NCBI GenBank assembly: GCA_020310875.1
Contig: CM035423.1
Span: forward strand, 125,255,664-125,319,663
DNA: 64,000 nt
Direction of reading: 5' to 3'
DNA from: Ceratopteris richardii
Lineage: Eukaryota > Streptophyta > Polypodiopsida > Polypodiales > Pteridaceae
The translations under genes were made by a program, and so were the position numbers. The notes beneath the pieces are model-generated. The model was not told the DNA's origin. It did no database searches and saw nothing but the letters and a program-made list of their open reading frames with translations. The number at the start of each line of letters is the position of its first letter. The stretch's first letter is position 1. This document shows positions 10,635 to 22,679 of the stretch, one piece after another.

Positions 10635-12455
10635 CCCTAGGGGTCGAATTGATATGGGCACTAAAAAACCTCCTAAAGTGCTAGCAAAATCTAAGTATTT
10701 GGTGACATGCAACTAATTTTTCACCCATCATTGACACCTAGCAAGTCATGGCTTTAAATTCAATTTCCTTGTATATAGTATCTTTTGCATTAGGCATTTG
10801 TGCTTGCATCCACTCTCTTAGGACAACCGTCTTTTCACTTCTTTAATCCAATTATTTTCTTGCACAACTTCCCTTGCTTTACTTCTCTATACCTTAGCAC
10901 TCTTTAGAACTCAACATGCATTCCTTTAATCAATTTCTTTTCCATATTAGAAGCACTTCTCTAGACAATGTTTAAAAGCACACTTGCACTGGGTCCACAT
11001 GACATCTTGATATGCAGGATTGCAGCACTAGACAAAGGATCGCAGTAGTAGACTTGTGTTGAACATTGTTTGATTACTAATATTGTTGAATGTGCACGTA
11101 CTCATCATCTATTCTTATGTATTTGCTAGCACTTTGATCAAAAGAACAAGGCCATATAATAGGCCATTTTGTTCTCACATTTGTATGGTCAACCTAAAGG
11201 CTAACTTGAGATTGACCTTGGTTGACAAATGATCAACCAAGTCCCAAAAATCAATAGTATCCATTCTCTATGTGACATACACATGTTGATGTGTGGCTAG
11301 ATGTCAACTTATTTCGTGAGGTCATCTTGTTGGATGGAATAACCTATTGATGCCAAACTCAACTTGGGGGCTACTCGGAGAACTTGCCTTGGTGATGTAA
11401 AAGTCAATATCATGGGACTTGTGAGAGAGAATGGCAATGGAGAGTGGATAGATATGATTATGTGTTTACCATGCAAACCTAACGAGGTCCATAGATTTTT
11501 TGGGCACCCTCTTTCCTCCACATACATGGATGCCTACATGTTTGAGAATATCTTGAGCCCCAATGCTATATAAAAAGTGCTTAGGAGGCATCTCATATAT
11601 TTTAGGAGGAAGAGCGAAGTAGATCATGGGACTTGTGAGAGAGAATGGCAATGGAGAGTGGATAGATATGATTATGTGTTTACCATGGGAGGAGACAGTT
11701 GTTTCCTACCAGTGGAAGATTCTGGGAGTGAAGACTCTACATAGGAAGAGTGACTCAAGAGTCAAAGATCTATCGAGGGTGCATATGCACACCTTGTGCA
11801 CTTCCCTATCACAAGTAACCTACATCGATGTATGTATCTCTTCTTGGTTTATCAATCATTGAAGTATCGCGTACCTTGTAAGATGTATGAATCTTGAGTC
11901 TATTTCAACCATTATAACAACTTGGTCTAAAGTCATCTTGTCATTATATCATCTCCTACTCATTGGAACAATTGTTATTAAAACTTGTAGAAAAGTTATA
12001 CTCTAGAGATAGTAGCGTACACTATCTTTTGTAGTAAGTGATTCTATGAGAGTGCCCTTTGTAGTAAGTCATTGTGTGAGGGTAGCCCTTCGTAGAGTGT
12101 GTTATGGAGTTTCCTACTCCAAGAACCCCATTTCCTACTTTATAGCCTCCCGTAGTCTTGTGCTACATCATGCATGTCCATAAGAGTCCCCATTTCTTCC
12201 ATTTTCTTGCTTTTAACATGGCTGAAAATTTGCAAAGTTTTCAGCCACAAGTGGCTGAAATTCAGCATGATATCCACCCCACTTATCATGTACATTTTGA
12301 TGATGTATTACATGAGGAACACATGTCTATCAAAGATGCACAACCTAGCCAAAATGGTTGCAAAGACATTCCAAGATAACAAGTTGAGTGCTCCTTTATA
12401 TGATAGAACGAGATCAAGCTCTCTTCATGCATCAAATGACTTTGTGGATGTATCT
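10635..12455. other. Intergenic with a 65-bp direct repeat, no gene recognised
   Basis: No domain is recognisable on either strand. The only clear structure is a perfect 65-bp direct repeat described separately. Related short phrases (TTTGTAGTAAGT) recur near 12030-12070. Confidence 0.45.
11409..11687 (+). repeat. Perfect 65-bp direct repeat, 214 bp apart
   Basis: The copies at 11409-11473 and 11623-11687 are identical by eye, begin ATCATGGGACTTGTGAGAGA and end TGTTTACCATG. Flanks differ. Absence of any mismatch implies a recent duplication or conversion in otherwise decayed DNA. Confidence 0.85.
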
Positions 12456-12680
12456 CTTGTTGCATTTTGGGTTACTATCTTGGCATCCAATTTGTATATT
12501 GAGAAACTAATTCAGCATTTTGATTTTGAGGATTGCAAGCTTATCTCAACACTAATGGAAACAAGATTTAGGTTCTCGATTGAGGTTGGAGGTGATGCAT
12601 TTAATACTCCTCTATATCAACAAGTTATGGGATGTTTGATATATGCATATAACAGAAGGCCGGACATACAATATGGAGTT

Positions 12681-13688
12681 TGTTGGAATTGGGGTGGTCC
12701 TCAATAACAATAACCACAGGTTTACAAGATCTTCTAACATGCTTACCTACACTAATTGATATTCGGATGTCAAATTACAAAATGTATATGTGGCTACAAA
12801 AGTGAATGTGTGCTAACTGTGATGAATGTAGATACAAAATCTGAATGTGTGCCGAATCTAATTACAAAGTCTGAATCTAGGCAGAATTTTGAGAACTAGA
12901 TACAAGAGTTTGTCTATAAAGTGCCTAAGAATATGAAGAGTGTGTATATGTGAGTTTGAAGTGAACAAAAACAGTTTATAATTGTTTGTACAACAAACCC
13001 TAACAGAATAACAAGGAAAACTCCTCCTCATGCTCTTGTAGAAGGCTTTAAGCCTAGGAACAACAACATCAAAAGAAGAGGACAGAATATAGAACTTGCT
13101 ACTCACAAAATTCAGCAAGATGCTGATGGTTGGCTGCCAAAATCTCCTCCAAAGCTTCACCAGAAGTTAGGTCACACCTCCTCCAGAAGTTAGTCACCTC
13201 CAGGACTGAATGATCATTGAGCTTAGGCCTCAAGTGATTCCAAGAGTGACCCTTAAGGCCTTCTTATATAGGCCTAAAGACTGATCAACGAAAATTAGGC
13301 AAAACACAGCTTTTTAATCTAAAAAGCATGCATTAAAATTAATAAAACGATTTGCTTTTGGTTCTTAAAAATTTGCTTTTATGATAGTAAACTCCAATGA
13401 TCTCCCTAATTAGCCATCAGCTAAGTATGAGAACTTGCTTTCCTTGATGTAGAAACTGAGAGGAACAATGTAATGTAAGAAACCATTTTTAATAGAAATT
13501 AAGGTTAGGGTTTTCTACCATTTATGAACCTCTCATAACTGAAAGTTGTATACCAAATGAAAGCTCTCCTTAAGTACTATCTAGCTCATAATAATTTTTA
13601 ACGTTCTGTGACCAAAATTTGGCTAAGGGTTGAAAATTAGGGTTGTTGGATATTAGGGTTTTATGCTATTCTAACATTGTTTCCAACG
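12681..13688 (-). repeat. Solo LTR (1008 bp) inside Cp2 with 5-bp TSD GAGTT
   Basis: Opens TGTTGGAA at 12681 and closes TTCCAACG at 13688, an 8-bp inverted end pair with one mismatch. GAGTT occurs immediately on both sides (12676-12680 and 13689-13693), the 5-bp duplication made by retroviral-type integrases. No internal region is present, so the parent was probably reduced by LTR-LTR recombination. A TATA-like CTATATAAG on the minus strand near 13270 suggests minus orientation. Family unknown; it is younger than Cp2. Confidence 0.8.
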
Positions 13689-14420
13689 GAGTTTCCCAAT
13701 TGAGTGGATTTATGCATAGTTCTGACACTAAGCATTGGCAAGTAGTAAAAGGTGTGTTTGGATATCTCAAAGGCACTTTGAGTTTGGATCTCTTTTATGA
13801 AAGAGATGCTCAGTAATACTTTGATGTTTTCACATATTGTGATTGGGTTGTTGGGTTGGTTGTTATGATACACGAGTATCCATTAGTGGTAATTCCTTTT
13901 TCCTTGAAGGGTCATGCATATCTTGGTTGAGTAAGACGCAAAGTAGTGTGGCCACATCAAGTTGTGAAGCTGAGTACAAGGGAGTATTCATAGCTACAGT
14001 GGTGTATTAGGTATTAGGCTGAGATGCTTATTGATAGATCTAAGAAATCCGATGTTTCATGTGCACACAAAACACATTGAGGTTCATATCATTATGTCAG
14101 AGAACTCCTTCACGCTAGAGAGATTGATTTGGTATATGTGCCTATACAAGATAATGTGGCTAACATAATCACCAAAGGCTTCCATGGGGAAAGTTTGAAG
14201 CTTTTCGCAAAGCTTTAGGCTTGTTACCTTGCGGGGGGCTGATCTGTCACTCTTTGTGTGTGTTCACATCATTCACTCCAAGGAGGGTTTGTTACACTTA
14301 TGTGTTCCTCGAGTAGCTTCAATGTGAACCGTTTCCCTATATATGGGCACTTTTTACTCTAGTATTGACTAGAGGTTTTTTCCCATGTAACCACATATAC
14401 ACAATATACTCATATGTGTT

Positions 14421-14688
14421 GGTACATTGTACTTCGAGATTCACTTATAGCTCTTACTTCACTCATTCTCATTTACTGATCATCTATCGACAGAGGGCTC
14501 TTTCAGCTATCGCCTTTTTTGATGTCGATCTCCTCCTTCGCTCGTGTGGTGGTGGTACACTGTACTTAGGGATTTGCTTATGGCTCTTACTTCACTCATT
14601 CTCATATTGCTAATCATCTATCGATAGAGGGCTCTTTCAACCATCGCCTTTTCTAGTGTGTCAATCTCCTTCTTCGCTCTTGTGTGTA
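14421..14688 (+). repeat. 133-bp tandem duplication in the Cp2 3' flank/LTR
   Basis: Unit 1 starts GGTACATTGTACTT at 14421 and unit 2 starts GGTACACTGTACTT at 14554. Both contain CATCTATCGA(C/T)AGAGGGCTCTTTCA. They are about 85-90% identical by eye, so the duplication is fairly old. Confidence 0.8.
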
Positions 14689-14699
14689 CTTCTATTCAT

Positions 14700-15000
14700 T
14701 CTTCCTCACTCACACACCGAGTACTTCCTACTTATCATTCTCTTTCCTCAATTTTTAAAGGGACTCAATTTGTGCAATCCATAGCTTTGTACAATTTAAC
14801 AATGCATGGTTTTATGCAATCCACAATTTTCAATAAGTGCATAACACAAGTGGGTGCAAAATATTCACAATGTGAGAAATACTCTCACAATCTTGTTGCA
14901 TCATAATCTAGTCTTCGAAATTTCCTTCCTTCTGAAGTAAAACCCATCATCATTGCAAAAAAATTGCTCAATCAGTGCCCTCTCAACACGACAATACATT
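14700..15000. other. No feature recognised
   Basis: AT-rich sequence between the Cp2 3' region and the hAT relic. No coding signal or repeat was noticed. Confidence 0.4.
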
Positions 15001-15760
15001 TTACAACACAATGTAGTACGATGAAGTCGTATGCAAATATTGTATTTGAATACTTGAGCAAAGCAAGAGTACATATCTTGCTAATTCATTTCCCACAAAG
15101 GTAAGGTTTCTAATGAAGTTAATCAATGGTTTTGCCTCATTGATTGAAGGAAAGATCCACTCTAGATTGTTAAATTGAATACTATTAAGATGATGCACCA
15201 TGCAAAAACAAACACTAATGCGAGGATACAAATTTCCAATAATTGCACCTCCAACTTTGTTTTCTTGCTCCCCAAGTACTACAATGGCAAGAACATTTGA
15301 TGGACCCACAGTTTCTACGACACTTGCCCACTATGCAACAAGTACATCGGTTAAATTCACTACTTAATATGCATCATGTGATGAGATGAAGTACATATCC
15401 TTTCAAGAATAAGCCACCACTCCAAAGATAGATTGTTGTTGGACATCACTCCATCTACAAGAAAAGACATTATTTCTTTTCCATGATTTTTTTACGTTCT
15501 TACATCCAATTTCAGCAAGCTCCTTTGCTTTCTCCAATAAAATGTTGTTGCAATCTCTCTCAAGATGGAGGAACATAAAGTGATCCTCTTCTTTGTTATT
15601 TCTTTAAAGTACCCTATTCCATGGAAAAATTAAATAAGATTTATAAACAATGGAAGTGATGAATAAATAATAAAATAATAGAAGAGTCAAAAATCAAGAG
15701 TAAATTGTTTACCGAGCCTCATGGAAAAGTATCTCGCCATGGTAAAAAAAAGTGCAACCA
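15001..15760 (-). pseudogene. hAT-like transposase relic (DUF659 / zinc-finger BED type)
   Basis: Minus-strand blocks occur in the order of plant DUF659 transposases: an ELAEIGCKNVKKSW-like stretch and W-S-D-V-Q-Q-Q-S-I-F-G-V-V-A-Y-S (about 15530-15430), M-Y-F-I-S-S-H-D-A (about 15400), ETVGPSNVLAIVV (about 15310-15270), and the I-S-V-C-F-C-M-V-H-H-L-N block with PSINEAKPLINFIRNLTFVGN (about 15230-15110). In hAT elements the V-x-D-N-x-x-N / C-x-x-H-x-L-x-L blocks flank catalytic acidic residues; here the expected DG near 15280 has decayed. Several in-frame stops and shifts make it dead. No C-terminal dimerisation domain, terminal inverted repeats or 8-bp duplication were found. Family confidence is moderate because the similarity is from memory. 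Confidence 0.55.
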
Positions 15761-15799
15761 TCGTGATCACCTCTTTCAATATGGCATTCTAATTTTTAA

Positions 15800-17440
15800 A
15801 GAATGTTCATTGACATGATTGATGTGCATAGGGCATGGAGTTTGTGCTTGACATTTTCAATGGTATGGAAGGAATACAAGCATGAGTTGTCAATGATGAA
15901 GATGATGGTCTTGAATTGGATATCAATGATCATAAAAAACATCATGAAAGATGTTGGATTGATGGAAGCTTGTGATGCATATGAACATGAACATGGGCAT
16001 CATCGATGCTGAATTTGTTGAGCAACTCTTCTTTTTCTCTGAAAGTGATTTCGTGACAGAGTTCATGGAGAAAGTGTGGACATACTTATTCACTCCACTT
16101 ATTCTCTTGTAACCACATGACTTGCATGGTCATGGCCTTCAACCACCTACTTCTCCAATGGATACAAGTGAATTTGCCACCTCCAACCATATCCATTTAC
16201 TTATGGCCTTCCTTCTCTTGGAGTTGTATGCACTAGGTTGAATCCACAGTGAGAGGAGGATGCTAAAAGGAGAAGAAGAGAGGAGAAGGATGCAGAGAGG
16301 ATTAACCGCATGGAGGGTTGTTGAATATACAAGGCTGAAGATAAATCAAGCTTCCACTCTCATAAGAGCGAAGGACAGAAGGTTGAAGCTTGAATCGTAT
16401 GTTTGAAGTACCATGAGCTTTCTATTTATGATTTTGAATAAGGTTATAAGAAGTTTCTGGAAGCCCATTAATTGGATGCCAACGTCAACAAAAAAAGATC
16501 CCCCCCCCCCCCCCAAAAAAAAAAAAAAATTTCCAGGTCCCGCAAGTCCTGGCATTGCAACTATCTCCATACACTATCTTGCAAGACCATCTCTAGGACA
16601 CATCCCAGTGAAACTTTCATGTACCATCCCTGTTATTGGGGATGCCTATTGTCTCGGCGGACCATCCCGGCCTTCTACATTACAGGGACAGTCTCCTGAA
16701 GTCATCAAGACCCGGGGATGTGTCTCGAGGTCACTTTGCATACACATATGTTGTATATGTATGTGTTTGTGCATTTTAAAGTGCATAGTCAACCTAAGAT
16801 CATATTCCCATATACACATAAACACCAAACACTTTCAAGATCATCCAAACATTGTGTATCAAGCACAGAACCTGGCTCTTTGTCAACTACGCATTTAGAT
16901 CACTTATCTGAACTCCATAGATGGGACTTCATAATTGGATAGAGCTGTCATCCGCACACCGTTTTACAGCAATCAAAGTTTTTCGTTGTCCAATGCATCT
17001 CTCTCCATTTTCTATCTCTCTCTACGATATGTTCCATTCAGCAACCTTGAAATTTTACAAGCTGTGTTCTCAAACCCTCCACCTCCATTCATCTCTAAGC
17101 TTGCAAATGACAAATGCTTACGCACTAGCTGCCATAAGGGTCAAGAAGCAAGTGGTTTGAAACATGCCCACCAGCACTCTCCACCAACTCCCCTCTCTCA
17201 ACAATTAAATTTCACAAGTATTTTTACTTATCTACCAAGCTCTCTCAAGATCACAGCATCATTATGTTTGAGCTTCAAAAATTGAATTAGCATTTTTGAA
17301 GGCCCATAAAGAAATATAATAAATGAAGACTGTTAATTAAGAAATGCAATCATTACAAAGGGTCAAACGAAGACATTGATAACTGGTTTAAAAAATATGC
17401 AACATTCATTAAGAAAACATCCACGTCTGGGTGTAGTGTG
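15800..17440. other. Intergenic, no gene recognised
   Basis: Short open frames on both strands lack recognisable domains, and several arise only from low-complexity sequence. A C15-A15 tract is listed separately. The GC-richer stretch 16540-16730 could be an exon or part of a repeat, but I cannot support either. Confidence 0.4.
16500..16529. repeat. C15-A15 double homopolymer
   Basis: Fifteen C followed directly by fifteen A. It has the same C-then-A order as the LINE tail at 7721-7763 (read there on the minus strand), so it may be the plus-strand 3' tail of a decayed retroposon whose body I cannot recognise. Confidence 0.8.
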
Positions 17441-17701
<261 letters not shown>

Positions 17702-19504
17702 ACACTTGGGAGGCATGTATCATGTGTGCATGCATGCATGCATATGGAGGGCAATCTCAATGAGTGGGTAGGTGAATGAATGGGTTCACGCCTATGTGAC
17801 CACGTTTATATATGTGAATCATAGAAGCGGTTATGTATGAGCACGTTCAGGACTCTGTTTATACATGACAGGCATTAATCAAAATATCCAGCACGAAGGG
17901 GAAATCCTTGTCTTCATACGAATGTCTCTCAAAGAGGAATTGGATTCCATGAACAAATTCATGACATCTCATGCAGGGAACAAACTAGTTCAAACAAAAC
18001 TGAGTTATATATGCATCAGACACGGACTCAAATAATGATACCCCAACAAAAATACATTTCCTTTTACAATCACTGCCTATTTGTTTGCTGGATGGTTGTC
18101 AATGAATTGCACCGACATAAGTTCAACATACCTTATTGTATCTTCTATCCCACCAGCACGAGGGATCTGCAAAAAACTTCCGCCAAGAGAGGTCAAGAGC
18201 CTTCGCTTTTTCTGCACCAATGATACAAACCAATATCAAGAAACCCATCTTTCAAACAAACAAGAAGCCAATGCAAGTGTCAAGCAAACCTTCATTTTTG
18301 CTTTTCATGTAGCATAATTGTCTTCTGCTCATAGGATTGAATGTTAATGTTACTATACAATAATCCAAGGTTGACTGTGTTTTGAGGAAAAACATCAGCA
18401 CAACATTGCTTCATGTATAAAATGCGCCTTAGAAAATTGAGCACTCTGAGAGAGTGCATGTAAAACATCCATAACACCTTTGGCAGGAACTCTAGAAATA
18501 CAAAACCCCAAACTTATTCCGATGAAACAAGCTTATATCAAACAAAAAGAAACCGATCACAATTAGGTGACATCAGTTACGTGATGAGAGATGTCCAAGT
18601 GATGCACACATGGATGGTAAAGCTTCAGCCATATAAGATGCAAAGACCTGAGTAACACCCAAAAATCCGGTGAAGTCAAAATACAGTGAACATGAATCAA
18701 TCCACAGATCAAACAGACATACATACTTAATAGCAATTGGATCCAGAAATAACGTAAGCTTATAGGCTCTGCCTGTGACTGAATTTTACACCAGATAAAT
18801 TCGAAATCCTTATGCTTTAATGTTCGGTAACAATACGTTGTTAGACACATGAATGAATCACACATGATTTGCAGGAACATTTATAGATGAGAATGCGCAT
18901 GCGTAAGTAGGTGAGATTTTGAAAGAGGGAAAAAAAAAAAAAAGACCCCAAACTCTTTCATTATCATAGAAAAAGTACAACAATCACTTAGTGATAAGAC
19001 ATCACATGAAATTAATACACTTCATAAGCTCAGAGGCATCTCGCCTCACAAATAATGGCCCAACACCCACACACAAGAGAGATCGCTACAGATAGCTGAG
19101 TCTTCTTTGGACGTTTTTTGTTCAGCCTGCGAAAATTTCTTGATCCAATTACGCTGGTCATATATGAATTTTCAATGTGTACATGGCAACGGTGTTCCAA
19201 CTGAGGTTGCGTGAGGACACTTATCCTTGCCTTACATCTGCATCATAGCAATCGAAGCATTTCTGCTTTAATGCCTTACATCTGCATCATAGCAATCGAA
19301 GCATTTCTGCTTTAATGCGAATTGATGCGGAAGTAAGAAAACGAGGAGGAGGCGTAATGTCTTATAAAATGAAGCGCCAACCTCACATAGATCCCATACG
19401 CAAATTCACTCATATTTTTGTTTCCAAGCACAAAGGAAACTATGAGATAAATGAGTGCCTACTTATCTAATGAATATCTAAGACATCCCATTTTATTTGT
19501 CCTC
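17702..19504. other. Intergenic, no gene recognised
   Basis: No coding domain is seen. An A14 run at about 18931-18944 followed by moderately conserved-looking sequence to about 19110 could be another minus-strand retroposon 3' end, without supporting protein similarity. The 44-bp tandem duplication is listed separately. Confidence 0.4.
19230..19317 (+). repeat. Perfect 44-bp tandem duplication
   Basis: The unit starting CCTTACATCTGCATCATAGC occurs twice head-to-tail (19230-19273 and 19274-19317) with no mismatch by eye, so it is recent. Confidence 0.9.
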
Positions 19505-21320
19505 CCTTTTTTTTTTTAATAAAGGAAGTTCGGTCTTAGCCGCCTCTCCCAAACTTGAATTAATTAAAAGAAAAGTACAAGAGAAGGGGACTAGTGCCCA
19601 CGGGATCCCCCGAATCCTACAGAGTGGGGTAGCTTTTACAGAGTTTAGATGGCATTACACAGAAGGTAAATCACAACTCTCATCACCTGCATGTGGGGCC
19701 CACATACCATGAAGTTATAGAGGAGGTTGATAAACCTCGCATCCCCGTCGTGCAGAGCCCACTTGGTTTTAAGCTTATTGTTGACATACTATAGCTCTTT
19801 ATGATGTCTGAAGGGGGGGTTTCTTACAGTTAGCAATTCTTTTGCCGAGAAGAAATAGGGACTTCTTGAGTGACCACTCCTTGGGGGTATTGCCAAAGTT
19901 GTGAGCACATCTTTCCCGCCAAATGTTCCAAAGGATCTCTCCCTTGATCGCATTCCACAACGCCGCAAAGCAACCAATTGCTTCACCAATAAGGGCTTGC
20001 TTCCAATTGATTTGTTCTTGAGTCCCAAAGACCGAGCAAGGACCCTCCATAACCGAAAAGATTTAGGGCAAGCAAAGAATAGGTGGCCAATATCCTCTTT
20101 GCTACAGCAACATCGGTTGCCCTAGGGGGGAACACCACAGATCTTGTTAGATTTTGCATTGGTCCATATTCCATGGTGTAAAATTTGCCATAGGAGGACT
20201 GACTTTTTGTTTTCAATGAGAGGGTGCTATATAGACATAAATTTCATATCCCACGAAGTCGCATCCAGTTGAGACACCATTTCTTGTTGAGACTGATTTG
20301 AATGTCATTGCGAGCTTCGACATATGGAAGCTTGGAGAGGGGATTACCATTATACCATTTAAGGCCCATTAGCTCCAGAGCGTTCTGTCCCATAAGTAGT
20401 CAGATTTTAGAGCGGTCCCAAGCATGGAGTCTACTCAGTAAAACATTCCATTCCTCGTACGTGACCGCCGCACTAGGGTCAAGGTCCTCAAAGTCCGCCC
20501 ATCTGTTCATGTCCTGTTTCCAGAGGTGCTTCCATTGTTTGAATCCCTTATTTGAGAGTCTCTTGGCACTTAAGACATTCCAAGGCTCCACGTTTCTCAT
20601 GCCTTGGATCAGGAACCAAATAGAGTCATTTTGTCTTATACCTATAGCCCACTTCTAATCTTCATTGGAAGTGGGCACTTAAGACATTCCAAGGCTCCAC
20701 GTTTCTCATGCCTTGGATCAAGAACCAAATAGAGTCATTTTGTCTTATACCTGTAGCCCACTTCCAATCTTCATTGATTCTGATGTAAGGTTTGAATCTG
20801 TTCCAACTCAACCACAAGGATCTTACCAGGACCGATCCTTTGGGTGAGACCGGAATCGGAGAGAATAAGAGGGTGAGGATGTCGAGGTTTTTCTATCCAG
20901 GGTAGCCCATCAGAGAAATCACGTTCGTGTTTTTGAAAATTAATGTGGCCCAAGAGGAATCTCTGTTGCACCAGGCCTTAATCATCCACTTTGCAGCAAG
21001 TTTATTGGCCATGCTGCCAATGTCCATAATACCCAGAGCTCCACTCTCCTTTCGGCTAGTGCATATGGACCATTTGATTTTAGGCACTCCCCTCCTGTTA
21101 TGGTCCCCAGTCTAGAGAAAGTTCCTACAAGTACTTTCCAATTTGGCTGATTCTTGATCTTTCAGTCTCCAGCAAGAGAGAAAGTATATGATTGAGGATA
21201 TGAGGAACGTGTTGATCACCATGGCCTGGCCAGCAAGATTAATTTGCAAACCCCTCCAATAGTTAAGTTTATTATTAAGTCTGGCGAGAACCCAAGCCTT
21301 TTCGTTTCCATGATCCCTTC
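19505..21320 (-). mobile_element. LINE fragment, RT C-terminal/zf-RVT region, 5'-truncated
   Basis: On the minus strand, from about 21310 downward: KAWVLARLNNKLNYWRGLQI, NLAGQAMVINTFLIS and W-R-L-K-D-Q-E-S-A-K-L-E (after the RT palm of plant LINEs), then VPKIKWSICTSRKESGALGI, ANKLAAKWMIKAW and SSWATLI (21090-20930), and a decayed zf-RVT-like stretch (20200-19800, with A-L-W-N-A-I-K-G-E-I-L-W-N-I-W-R-E-R). The element ends in an A-run on the minus strand (T-run on plus, about 19508-19518). Endonuclease and RT core are absent. Several frame changes show it is dead. It is a different LINE type from the copy at 7.7-9.4 kb: this one resembles long L1-like plant LINEs. No convincing target duplication was found. 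Confidence 0.8.
20565..20776 (-). repeat. 109-bp tandem duplication inside the LINE
   Basis: 20565-20667 and 20674-20776 share about 100 bp with roughly four mismatches (unit begins GGCACTTAAGACATTCCAAG), offset 109 bp. Intact LINE relatives would have one copy, so the duplication arose after insertion. Confidence 0.85.
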
Positions 21321-22679
21321 ATATTTTATTGATTTCACAACATTATTGATTTCAGTAGGTTGTGTGACATGTACATGTAATCAAATTGGTGGATGTTAAA
21401 TGGAGGTGAGGAACAAAAGCTATCCAAAATCTTTTCCTTTTTTGGTAAAGTGGTTATCCTAAATGTAGCTTTGACCCTCATTCTATCACCATCTTTCTTT
21501 CTCTAACTAACATTCTTATATGTATATGTTCTTTTTTAGTAGTTAGAGGGCCTTTTAATATAGCCTCTTTTGTGTGTTCATTCTACTTTCATGAGGATTT
21601 ATCTTACATGAGATATTTGTGAAGAGTGTCTTCCTAAATCTATATAATTAGATCTACATCTTTATTTTACACTTGATCGTCTTGGGAGCTTTTATTGTGC
21701 TCTTGGAAATCTCACTCTAACTCATCTGTGAGTTTTTTACGTTACAAAAGATTGGTAGTTTTTTGGCTTCTTTACCGACTAAACCAGATAGCATAGACAT
21801 TGGGAGACCAATCAGTGGACATTAGTCGAGATGGTTGTCAATAGGACTATTGGTGGGCTAGTCACGAGCACAATCAAAAGCCATCTCAAAAAAAAACATC
21901 GACAACTCAACTAGTAGCACAATCAATAGCCTAGTTGATAAATTAAAAAAAACAATAATGAAATGATGCAAGTTATATGTGTAGGTTTTACAGGTATTCA
22001 AAATAGAAATATGGGAGAAACTTGGAATCAATGTATACTATACTCTTGTTTTGTAAATGTAAAGCACACACATACATACAGAGAATTGATTCATTAGTTA
22101 CTCAATAATAGATCTTTCAATTGAACTATCCATCCTTCAACTACTATGAAGTATCAATAAACTTGTTTCATCAGAATATGTATAAACATGCACACACCTA
22201 CATAGCTACTCACCTACACACATACATACTAGCACATCATGATATACATATACACCAATAAAAATAAGTCAGATAATTCATAAAAAACAATAGAATCAAT
22301 CAATATAATCACCAAATCACTAAGATTAATTGTGATCAAACCAAATCGTATGACAAAAATAAATTGCATGCTTGAAAGAAAAATCATGCCTTCAATAATA
22401 CATATCTACAGTAATACAAGTCCTAAAAAAAATCTTGTCTTCAATAATACATGCCTACAATAACACGTCTACAGTAATACATGTCCGAAATAAATTAATG
22501 GCTAAAATCATGTCAAAAATATAAATGGCTGAAATGCAAACATGGTTGCAATAATACATGTTTGAAATATGATAAATGACTAAAATTAAAATCTAGAATG
22601 AAAAATATCACCGTCAGAAGAGTCTGTCCCAAGACTAGAAGAGTCTGTCCCAATGAATAGTCTGACTCCAAAAGGTATG
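21321..22679. other. AT-rich intergenic, no gene recognised
   Basis: Low-complexity AT-rich DNA with loose repeats such as AATAATACATG(C/T) around 22380-22560 and many CACACATACA phrases around 22060-22260. No coding domain is seen. Confidence 0.45.

Larger units (their letters stand above)
12460..14700 (+). mobile_element. Ty1/copia relic (Cp2) interrupted by a solo LTR
   Basis: The first part encodes the end of copia RT (F-E-D-C-K-L-I-S-T-L-M-E, then YQQVMGCLIYAYNRRPDIQY, about 12515-12680). After an interrupting LTR the same kind of element continues with KHWQVVKGVFGYLKGTL (about 13730-13785), RNase H (about 13890-14000) and a KTHIEVHYHYVRE-like block, then a V-A-N-I-I-T-K-G-F end at about 14180. 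A G-rich tract and LTR-like sequence follow (from about 14236), with a TATA-like CTATATATGGGC near 14337. Broken, with roughly four or five breaks besides the insertion, and old. Confidence 0.75.
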
